In this document: positions 27,506 through 34,399 of the stretch, piece by piece
How positions within the stretch are numbered: position 1 is the stretch's first letter
Layout: every line of letters starts with the position of its first letter
Assembly: GCA_030654075.1 (NCBI GenBank)
Contig: JAURYB010000153.1
Coordinates: forward strand, 1-47,166
Reading direction: 5' to 3'
DNA: 47,166 bases
Origin: Bacteroidales bacterium
GTDB lineage: Bacteria; Bacteroidota; Bacteroidia; Bacteroidales; UBA4417
Notes under the pieces: model-generated
The model's database searches: none
The model's input: only the letters and a program-made list of their open reading frames with translations
Told to the model about the DNA's origin: nothing
Position numbers and translations under genes: made by a program

Positions 27506-27976
27506 ATGAACTCAATGTACAATTTTACACTCTTTCTTCACTCCTGGAACCGCTGGCTGATCCTTATTGCCGGAATAATTGTTATTGCCGCTGCTATTAA
27601 AGGCCTTTCGTCTAAATCAGATTATACTTCTTTTCAAAAAAAATGGGCATTAGTATTCCTTGGTAGTCTGCACCTGCAATTACTGGTTGGACTGATAATG
27701 TATTTTTTCATAAGTCCTGTCACAGCGCAGGCTTTAAGTGATTTCGGTAGTGCGATGAAAGATTCGGTTCTCCGGTTTTGGGCAGTTGAACATGCTTTTG
27801 TAAATGTTGTAGCCATTGCTCTTGCTCAAACAGGCAGTATTTTGGTGAAACGCCGGAGCGATTCAGCTGGCAAGCACAAACGCACATTGATCTGGACAGG
27901 CATTGCATTTATCCTGATATTGGCAATGATCCCCATGGGTATGATGGGTGTTGACAGGCCCTTATTCAGGTTCTAA
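27506..27976 (+). CDS. Small four-helix membrane protein, 'cytochrome B'-like family of Bacteroidota
   Basis: 156 aa with four hydrophobic helices. Histidines lie in or near helices (FLHSWNRW, SLHLQLLVG, VEHAFVNV) and could bind haem. The layout MYNFTLFLHSWNRW, LHLQLLVGLIMYF, FWAVEHAFVN matches a Bacteroidota family often labelled cytochrome B. ATG at 27506 (or 27515) is chosen because the open frame further upstream runs through the hairpin repeats and would start with TTG. Haem binding and function are unproven. Confidence 0.72.
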   Translation: MNSMYNFTLFLHSWNRWLILIAGIIVIAAAIKGLSSKSDYTSFQKKWALVFLGSLHLQLLVGLIMYFFISPVTAQALSDFGSAMKDSVLRFWAVEHAFVNVVAIALAQTGSILVKRRSDSAGKHKRTLIWTGIAFILILAMIPMGMMGVDRPLFRF

Positions 27977-28024
27977 ACTATTTATAATTTCGAACTAAAT
28001 AAAATCGCTGAATTCGATTGTTTT

Positions 28025-28558
28025 ATGGAGCGATATATAGCATTCCTGCGTGGCATTAATGTTTCCGGGCAGAAACTTATAAAAATGGAGGCTTTGCGAA
28101 GAGTTCTGGCTGATAATGGATTTGCTGATGTGAAAACCTTTATTCAGAGCGGTAATGTTATTTTTAGCGCTGCGATTACCGACTCAAAGCACCTGATTCT
28201 AGTAATTGAGGACCTGATTGAAAAACATTTCGGTTTCCGTACAGATGTCATTCTTCGCAGGCATAGTGAAATTGAAAACGTTCTGGGTGTACTCGAAGTG
28301 ATCAAATTTCAAGAGGTTGAAGACCGGAAGTATTATATCACTTTTGCTAAAGAAGAATTTTCAGTTCAAGTTGAAGTGCCAGTGTTCTCAAAAAACCATG
28401 ATGTTGAGATTATTTACCACAACAAGAAGGATTTTATTTCAGTTTCGAAGGAGTATAAAGGCACTTACGGTTTTCCGAATAGTTTTATTGAAAAACTGAC
28501 CGGAATTCCGTCAACAACCCGAAATCCGAATACACTGGGGAAAATATTAAAACTCTAG
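28025..28558 (+). CDS. DUF1697 family protein
   Basis: 177 aa. The N-terminal signature YIAFLRGINVSGQKLIKMEALRR and FIQSGNVIFSA are diagnostic of DUF1697. The C-terminal YGFPNSFIEKLTG...TTRNPNTLGKIL also fits. Function is unknown; the family is small, cytosolic and scattered across bacteria. It is 48 bp after the membrane protein gene on the same strand and ends before a heptamer array. Confidence 0.88.
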   Translation: MERYIAFLRGINVSGQKLIKMEALRRVLADNGFADVKTFIQSGNVIFSAAITDSKHLILVIEDLIEKHFGFRTDVILRRHSEIENVLGVLEVIKFQEVEDRKYYITFAKEEFSVQVEVPVFSKNHDVEIIYHNKKDFISVSKEYKGTYGFPNSFIEKLTGIPSTTRNPNTLGKILKL

Positions 28559-28576
28559 ACAATACTTAAAATGCAC

Positions 28577-28636
28577 TATTTTCTATTTTCTATTTTCTAT
28601 TCACTATTCACTATTCACTATTCACTTTTCACTTTC
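28577..28636. repeat. Heptamer array running into the end of the hyfHI-like gene
   Basis: TATTTTC units change to TATTCAC and then TTTTCAC units, all 7 nt. The TGA stop (28629-28631) and the last Lys-Arg-Lys codons of the minus-strand hydrogenase-like gene lie in the edge of this array. Confidence 0.85.
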
Positions 28637-29381
28637 GTTTTCGTGTTAAATCGAGCAAACCGTTTATAATGGTCAAAGGATGAGCGGGATTGCCAGGAAT
28701 ATAGAGATCGATAGGATATTTATCCAGGAAACTTCGGTCAATGGCCGGGCTTCCATCAAATATCCCACCACTGATGGCATCCGTTCCAACCAGTACTATA
28801 ATTTTAGGATCAGGAGTAGCATCGTAGCAAATCTGAAGAGCTTCGGCCATATTCTCAGTTATCGGTCCTGTAATTACAATTCCATCGGCATGGCGGGGCG
28901 AAGCTACAAACTCAATGCCAAATCGTCCCAGATCAAACTGTACGTTGTTTGATGCATTTAATTCCCATTCACAACTGTTGTCGCCACCTGCCGAAACCTG
29001 GCGCAATTTGAGGGAACGACCAAACAAACTGTGTAGTTCTTTCCGTACTTTATCCGGATTTACTGTCATCTGCTTTTCGTCACCTTCTTTAACAATAAGG
29101 CTTTTCCGCTCATTGACAGAAATCTTATAATCCGTTGTAAATGAAATCTTTTCAGGAAACCGCATCGCACATTCGCCGCAAAAAGTACATTTCCCAAGGT
29201 CGATACTAACCGGATTAACTGAAATTGCGTTAACCGGACAAAGTTCCTTCAACTCAATTTCATCCACTTTAACCATACTTATCACTGGCCTGCCATGAAA
29301 AATACCCGGCACTTTTGCTGTTGTAACATCAGGAATAAACTGCTTGCCCTGGTGGTAGAGGATTGAGAGGTTGTTGAACAT
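28629..29381 (-). CDS. Ferredoxin-small subunit fusion of a hydrogenase-like complex (HyfH+HyfI type)
   Basis: 250 aa. Residues ~45-80 are a ferredoxin domain with only four ligand cysteines, Cys48 (LCPVNAI) and Cys65, 68 and 71 (CTFCGECAMRFP). In a standard 2[4Fe-4S] ferredoxin these four ligate one cluster; all four ligands of the other cluster are missing. Residues ~125-250 are a NuoB/HycG-like small subunit (FGIEFVASPRHADGIVITG, AISGGIF, IDLYIPGNPAHP). Of its four N2-type ligands only Cys137 remains; the others appear as Asp134, Asp201 and Asn231. It is the last gene of the operon, separated from the large subunit by a 224 bp gap with a heptamer array. It would be a peripheral cytoplasmic electron-carrying subunit with a single cluster; partner unknown. 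Confidence 0.85.
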   Translation of the reverse strand: MFNNLSILYHQGKQFIPDVTTAKVPGIFHGRPVISMVKVDEIELKELCPVNAISVNPVSIDLGKCTFCGECAMRFPEKISFTTDYKISVNERKSLIVKEGDEKQMTVNPDKVRKELHSLFGRSLKLRQVSAGGDNSCEWELNASNNVQFDLGRFGIEFVASPRHADGIVITGPITENMAEALQICYDATPDPKIIVLVGTDAISGGIFDGSPAIDRSFLDKYPIDLYIPGNPAHPLTIINGLLDLTRKRK

Positions 29382-29430
29382 TGCGGGTGAAATGGTTAAG
29401 GGTTAAGGGTTAATGGTGAGTAAGGAGTAT

Positions 29431-29570
29431 GGAGTCGGGAGTCGGGAGTCGGGAGTCGGAAGTCGGTAGTCGGTAGTCGGGAGTCGGTAGTCGGGAGTCG
29501 GAAGTCGGTAGTCGGGAGTCGGAAGTCGGAAGTCGGAAGTCGGAAGTCGGGAGTCGGAAGTCGGGAGTCA
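29431..29570. repeat. Twenty NAGTCGG heptamers in the operon
   Basis: Exactly 140 nt or 20 units. Only the first base of the unit varies (G, A or T); the other six are constant apart from the last unit. It lies between the large-subunit and fusion-subunit genes, so it is probably transcribed. ORFs through it are artefacts of the 7-nt period. Confidence 0.95.
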
Positions 29571-29605
29571 GAAACCCTAAACCCCAACACCTAACCCCTA
29601 AATCC

Positions 29606-31111
29606 TTACAAATCATGCCCGCTGTAGGACAAATTAAAACTCTTATTACAGATCGGGAAATCAGAGATTTCATTATTTCTTACCGAAAGTGCCAGGGCCA
29701 TCCAGTTGTGAAACGAAGGATCTTTTATTTTATAATGCTTTAATTCGCCGTTCGAACCGGTAATGGCACAATGGCAGATTTCGCCGCGCCAGCCTTCCAC
29801 CAGTGAAATAGTTAACAAACCGGCTCCGGGAGATTTTAATGCTTTAATGTTCGTTGAATCCGAGGGTTCCGGAACATTTGCAATAAGTGTGCGCAGGTAT
29901 TTCATGGATTGAAATACTTCCTTTCGTCGTATAGCAACACGTGAATATACATCGCCATGACGCTTTACGATTGGTTCGTGATTTAGTTCGGGATATAAGC
30001 TGTGCGGATGTGACAGCCTGATATCGCGTGTAACTCCGCTGGCACGGGCTGCCATACCAACGGCACCTATAGCCGATGCATCCTCAACCGAAACAACGCC
30101 GGTACGCTCAAACCGCGATAAGGCGCTTGGCATATTGAACAACTCTTTATTCATCTCGGTAAAATCGGGTTCGAAGGTATCAAGTACTTCGGAAAGCCTT
30201 TTGGCAAGGTCCTGAGTAAACGGAATTTTATTCTGGCCAGGGCGGATTAATCCTTTTGAAAGACGGTTACCACACCATTCCTGCATAAAATTCACAATTG
30301 GCGTACGTAACCTACCAAATACCGAACTGCCAAGCTGGTAGGCAATATCTGTACAAACCGCGCTTAAATCTCCGGTATGAATTGCGATACGTTCCAATTC
30401 CAAAGCAACTGTCCGGGTAAAATCGATATCACGCGAAGTTTCAAATCCACACAAACTTTCCCACACATGGGCAAAAGCGACAGAATGACCTATGGCTGTA
30501 TCGCCAGCAATATTTTCGGCGAGTGTGGCTAATTGGTTAAGCTGTTTCTTTTCAAGGATCAATTTTTCAATTCCGCGATGCTGGTATCCTAATTGGATTT
30601 CAAGATGTAAAATCTGCTCGCCATTGCATATGAACCTGAAATGCCCCGGCTCAATAACTCCCGCGTGGATGGGTCCTACTCCTACCTCGTGAAGCTCCTC
30701 GCTATCAATGGAATAAAAAGGATAATTGGCCATAGTCTGACTTTTATCAAACCGATCGTGCGAATACCTTACCGGCTTTAACCACGGATGATCCGAATAT
30801 TTTAAGCCGAAATTTTCGTGGATTTCACGCTCAAATTTCTCAAAGCACAAGTTTTTAGCGGTGAACGATGCCAGTTCCATATGGGTGTCAACCAAACAGG
30901 ATGAAATATAAATCACGTGATCCAGGTCGCCGGCAATACAACAGATCAGTTTTATTTTTTCGTCATCCCTGTATCCAAAATAATTCACACAATGCCGCCC
31001 GGGACTTTCAACAACCATGCCCGTGTTTAAAACCAGGAAAGCATTGTACGAAACTTCAGGAATATCCGAAACCGGTACCGATTGATTGTTTTTTATGGTT
31101 AGGTAATGCAT
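29606..31111 (-). CDS. Large subunit of an Ehr/Hyf-like complex lacking NiFe ligands (NuoC-NuoD fusion)
   Basis: 501 aa. Residues 1-~125 are NuoC-like (HENFGLKYSDHPWLKPVRY). The rest is NuoD/HyfG-like, with GPIHAGVIEPGHFRF and LGYQHRGIEKLI typical of group 4 hydrogenases. The L1 motif normally reading RxCGxC is ENIAGDTAIGH (Ala202, Thr205 in place of cysteines). The C-terminal DPCxxC is replaced by NLSYSG (Ser495, Gly498). All four NiFe ligands are therefore absent and the protein cannot hold a NiFe site of the known kind. It ends right after the L2 region with no C-terminal extension for protease maturation. This fits the 'energy-converting hydrogenase-related' class. It follows hyfF-like by 277 bp of heptamer array. 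Confidence 0.9.
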   Translation of the reverse strand: MHYLTIKNNQSVPVSDIPEVSYNAFLVLNTGMVVESPGRHCVNYFGYRDDEKIKLICCIAGDLDHVIYISSCLVDTHMELASFTAKNLCFEKFEREIHENFGLKYSDHPWLKPVRYSHDRFDKSQTMANYPFYSIDSEELHEVGVGPIHAGVIEPGHFRFICNGEQILHLEIQLGYQHRGIEKLILEKKQLNQLATLAENIAGDTAIGHSVAFAHVWESLCGFETSRDIDFTRTVALELERIAIHTGDLSAVCTDIAYQLGSSVFGRLRTPIVNFMQEWCGNRLSKGLIRPGQNKIPFTQDLAKRLSEVLDTFEPDFTEMNKELFNMPSALSRFERTGVVSVEDASAIGAVGMAARASGVTRDIRLSHPHSLYPELNHEPIVKRHGDVYSRVAIRRKEVFQSMKYLRTLIANVPEPSDSTNIKALKSPGAGLLTISLVEGWRGEICHCAITGSNGELKHYKIKDPSFHNWMALALSVRNNEISDFPICNKSFNLSYSGHDL

Positions 31112-31147
31112 TGGTGGGGTTAGGATTTAGGGGTTGGGGGTTAGGGT

Positions 31148-31352
31148 TTATTCGTTATTCGTTATTCGTTATTCGTTATTCGTTATTCGTTATTCGTTAT
31201 TCGTTATTCGTTATTCGTTATTCGTTATTCGTTATTCGTTATTCACTATTCGTTATTCGTTATTCGTTATTCGTTATTCGTTATTCGTTATTCGTTATTC
31301 GTTATTCGTTCCCTTCGACTACGCTCAGGGTAAAATTCGTTATTCGTTATTT
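31148..31352. repeat. TTATTCG heptamer array interrupted by a 20 nt element
   Basis: About 23 TTATTCG units (31148-31310, with one TTATTCA variant). The CCCTTCGACTACGCTCAGGG element (31311-31330) follows, then the array resumes for about three units. The arrangement looks like an insertion into a pre-existing array. It lies between the hyfF-like and large-subunit genes. Confidence 0.93.
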
Positions 31353-31362
31353 CCCTTGCGTA

Positions 31363-31385
31363 AGAGACGCGAGCTTCGCGTCTCT
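31363..31385. repeat. Palindrome AGAGACGCGA/CGCGTCTCT after the hyfF-like gene
   Basis: A near-perfect inverted repeat with a short loop, 3 nt from the hyfF-like stop codon. No T tract follows on the minus strand. It could be a REP-type element, an mRNA 3'-end stabiliser or a weak terminator. Confidence 0.6.
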
Positions 31386-31388
31386 ATC

Positions 31389-32816
31389 CTACATTGGTAA
31401 CAATTTTACACTTTCGTTCAGCATCTGAACAAATATCGCAGGTGGATTTAATCCCAGGTAAACGGCTGTTGCTAAAAGTATAAATTGAGAAAGCGATTCC
31501 CATGGACTGATTTTTTCGACATTGGAATCATCAAAACCTACGGCCGGGACAAAAAGCACTTTAAAGATGTTCTTTCCGAAAGCCCAGATGATCATTGTTA
31601 AAAGCAGCAAAACAACAATCAGGAGAATGATCTGTCCTGCGTCGAACAATGATTTGAAAATCAAAAACTCGCTGACAAATAGTCCCGAAGGCGGCATAGC
31701 AGTGGCGCTGATAAAACCCAGCAGAAGCACCATCGCGCCCGTAGTATTGTATTTAAAGTAATTTCCGATGTGGTAGATGCTTTTATCCTGGAAAACCCTG
31801 TAGAGCTGATTAAACTGGAAGAACAGGCTGGATTTTACAAACGCATGCAGAATAATATGAAGTATTGCCGCGTAATACCCGATTCCACCGGCGGCAACGC
31901 CAAGCATTACTATTCCCATATGCTCAATGCCGGAATAGGCAAACATGCGCTTGATATTTTTTACTTTCAACATGTATACCGTTGAAACAAAAAGTGACAG
32001 AAAAGCTGCTGAACCCACAACCAATTGAGCCCAATGCAGAAGCGGAGTATTAGCTATTACAATATAAAAGCGGAAAATCCCCACAAAACCAAGATTCATC
32101 AATACGGTTGCGAACAAAGCGCCTGCAGGAGCCGGAGCTTTATCTTTAGCATCGATACCGGCGGTAAACATGGGAACCAGTCCGAGTTTGGCTGTAAAAC
32201 CAGTAAAAATAAAAAGGAAAGCCATTCTCAGCCAGACCGGGTTAAGCTCAGCTCTTCTGGCCAGCAGGTTTCTGAACGAAAGATCATCGGACCCGGCATG
32301 TTGCAACGAAAGACTCAGGAAAAGTATCCCGATAAAAATAAATGTAATGCTGATGGCACAGATAAAAACATATTTCCAGGTGCCTTCGAGCGCCAGCTTA
32401 TTTCGGTGGTGATAAATCAGGGCAGAGGCACTCAGGGTAGTTATTTCCGTAAAAATCCAGGTAACTGCAATGTGATTTGAAAGGTATCCTGCACTGATAG
32501 CCATTATCAATAACACCATCGAAGCAAGATATATGGCACGGGTTGGCGGATTTTCGTGATGATTTTCAATATAGATATAACTGTGAATAAACGCGGGAAT
32601 TGCAATAATACTCAATGTGATAAGCAAAATAACGCCAAGCGAATCGTACGAAAAATAAATCAGTTCGGTAGCGTCATAATGAAAGCAGGTATAAATTGTA
32701 AACAACGACTGCAACACCACGAAAAGGCCCGCCAATGAATAAACAAATATTTTATTCCTGCTGAAAAACAGGATTATGGCAATCGCAACCGCGCCTAACA
32801 GATAAACTCCAATCAT
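31389..32816 (-). CDS. Antiporter-like membrane subunit (HyfF/NuoN type)
   Basis: 475 aa with about 13-14 helices. The ion-translocation residues of this family are visible: a Glu in a helix (TWIFTEITTLSASA), a Lys in GFTAKLGLVPMF, and the FNQLYRV/FVKSSLFF region of later helices. It follows the small HyfE-like gene by 19 bp. It is expected to form one of the proton or sodium channels of the membrane arm. Confidence 0.88.
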   Translation of the reverse strand: MIGVYLLGAVAIAIILFFSRNKIFVYSLAGLFVVLQSLFTIYTCFHYDATELIYFSYDSLGVILLITLSIIAIPAFIHSYIYIENHHENPPTRAIYLASMVLLIMAISAGYLSNHIAVTWIFTEITTLSASALIYHHRNKLALEGTWKYVFICAISITFIFIGILFLSLSLQHAGSDDLSFRNLLARRAELNPVWLRMAFLFIFTGFTAKLGLVPMFTAGIDAKDKAPAPAGALFATVLMNLGFVGIFRFYIVIANTPLLHWAQLVVGSAAFLSLFVSTVYMLKVKNIKRMFAYSGIEHMGIVMLGVAAGGIGYYAAILHIILHAFVKSSLFFQFNQLYRVFQDKSIYHIGNYFKYNTTGAMVLLLGFISATAMPPSGLFVSEFLIFKSLFDAGQIILLIVVLLLLTMIIWAFGKNIFKVLFVPAVGFDDSNVEKISPWESLSQFILLATAVYLGLNPPAIFVQMLNESVKLLPM

Positions 32817-32835
32817 CGTTTCCAGGTTTTCCCGA

Positions 32836-33468
32836 TTAATAATCTTTTAAATTACTCAGCTGATCCACATCCACATCTTTAAAAACATCGCCAATCTTAT
32901 TCAGGAAAATCCCGAGAATAAGCACACTGGCAAAAATATCAAGCATAATTCCCAGGTTCACCAGCATCGGCATTTCGTTACCAATTGCCAGGGACAGAAC
33001 AAAAACACCATTTTCAATTACCATATAACCCATAACGTGTGTAATGATTTTACGCCTGGTGGCAATCAGGTAAAGTCCAAAAAACAAAGTTGAAAGCGCT
33101 ACAACAAAAAATATTTTATCCAGGTTATCATCCTTTATCGTATTGGATATCAGTATTGTAATAACGACAATAAAGGTTGTAATTACCAATGAAACGAAGT
33201 TGGGGAGAAATGGCTCCGCTTCACGGGTAATGTTGTTCCGTTTAAGCAGGTAGCCCAGGAATATAGGCACTGCCAGCGACTTAAAAACAATGGTTTCGAG
33301 TAGGATAAAAATCAAATTGAGTGTGTCTATTTTGTTGAGTTGAAGGAAGACCACAAAAAATAAAATCACTCCTTGCAGGGCCAGCACTTTGATATAAGTC
33401 ATCAGGCGATTGGCGATGGCCATATAAAAAAGTGTTATCAGGAAAGTAATTAACAGTACGTGTATCAT
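32836..33468 (-). CDS. HyfE-like membrane subunit
   Basis: 210 aa, six or more hydrophobic helices, similar in size (E. coli HyfE is about 216 aa) and position to HyfE of hydrogenase 4. The segment GYMVIENGVFVLSLAIG holds the helix Glu that NuoK-like subunits use. It lies between the NuoH-like gene (24 bp) and the hyfF-like gene (19 bp). Confidence 0.85.
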   Translation of the reverse strand: MIHVLLITFLITLFYMAIANRLMTYIKVLALQGVILFFVVFLQLNKIDTLNLIFILLETIVFKSLAVPIFLGYLLKRNNITREAEPFLPNFVSLVITTFIVVITILISNTIKDDNLDKIFFVVALSTLFFGLYLIATRRKIITHVMGYMVIENGVFVLSLAIGNEMPMLVNLGIMLDIFASVLILGIFLNKIGDVFKDVDVDQLSNLKDY

Positions 33469-33492
33469 TGTATCAAACTGTATTAAAGTATT

Positions 33493-34398
33493 TTACATGA
33501 ATTTTTGAAGAATCAGAAGCACTCCAAAGAAAATCAGCAGGCTCACCGATGTAAGCGCCACAATAAACTGCGGATTATGGCTCATCCTGAACCTTGCCAT
33601 AAACGATTCGATCAGCCCGATTGAAACCGCCATCAGGAATTGAATGGCAAAAAACGAAGGAATCGCGTATTGAAATGGTATTACACCTATGAATAAGTTA
33701 ACGATCAACGCCCCGTAAATGGCAAATTTCAGGTAACCTGCGGTGAATATCAAGCCAAGATCGAAACCGCTGTTGTCCAATATCATAACTTCATGAATCA
33801 TAGTCAGTTCAAGGTGGGTTTTCGGATCATCGATAGGCATACGGCTGCTTTCGATCATGGCAATCATCAGCAACACAAAAGTGGCCAGTGCAGCCAGCGC
33901 ATAACTGATCTGGGAACCAATATGAAGAGCAGCAAATATTTCATGGAATGATGTATGTCCTGACAGTAAAGCCAGCGATCCCATCAAAATGAAGAAGGCA
34001 GGCTCAGCGAACATCGAATATAACGCTTCGCGGCTCGCGCCCATGCCTTCGAAACTGCTGCCGGTATCCATGGCTGCAATGATGCTGAAAAATTTTCCTA
34101 AAGCCAGTACATAAGCGAAAAAGATAAAGTCGCCGTTAAAACTCAATACTCCCCGCGATTGGCCAAAAGGAACAACCAGCATTGCCATAATAACGGTGGC
34201 AAAGTAAATTGTCGGCGCAATCTGAAATACAAAACTTGTAGTTTCGCTGTAAACCACGCCCTTGCGGAACAAGCGGATCACATCCCATATTGGCTGTAAT
34301 ATTCCGGGACCTTTCCGGCCGGAAGCCAGGCTCTTGGTACGGATAATAATTCCCGTAAAAAAGATGGCTGCTAGTACTATTAAGATTACACTCAGCAT
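33493..34398 (-). CDS. NuoH/HycD-like membrane subunit
   Basis: 301 aa with about eight helices. It contains the family signature MIESSRMPIDDPKTHLELTMIHEVMILD, whose acidic residues form the E-channel linking the redox arm to the ion channels. KGPGILQPIWDVIRLFRK at the N-terminus is the other NuoH/HycD signature. It starts 1 nt after the stop codon of the preceding antiporter-like gene, so it is tightly co-translated. Confidence 0.92.
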   Translation of the reverse strand: MLSVILIVLAAIFFTGIIIRTKSLASGRKGPGILQPIWDVIRLFRKGVVYSETTSFVFQIAPTIYFATVIMAMLVVPFGQSRGVLSFNGDFIFFAYVLALGKFFSIIAAMDTGSSFEGMGASREALYSMFAEPAFFILMGSLALLSGHTSFHEIFAALHIGSQISYALAALATFVLLMIAMIESSRMPIDDPKTHLELTMIHEVMILDNSGFDLGLIFTAGYLKFAIYGALIVNLFIGVIPFQYAIPSFFAIQFLMAVSIGLIESFMARFRMSHNPQFIVALTSVSLLIFFGVLLILQKFM

Positions 34399-34399
34399 A

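Noticed and set aside
29396..29673. ORFs with RLPTSDF-type repeats next to the hydrogenase-like genes
   Set aside because: They are translations of the NAGTCGG array in two frames, not proteins.
31134..31400. ORFs encoding YSLFVIR repeats in both plus-strand frames
   Set aside because: A 7-nt period gives the same 7-residue repeat in every frame without stops; it has no start context and lies in the heptamer array.
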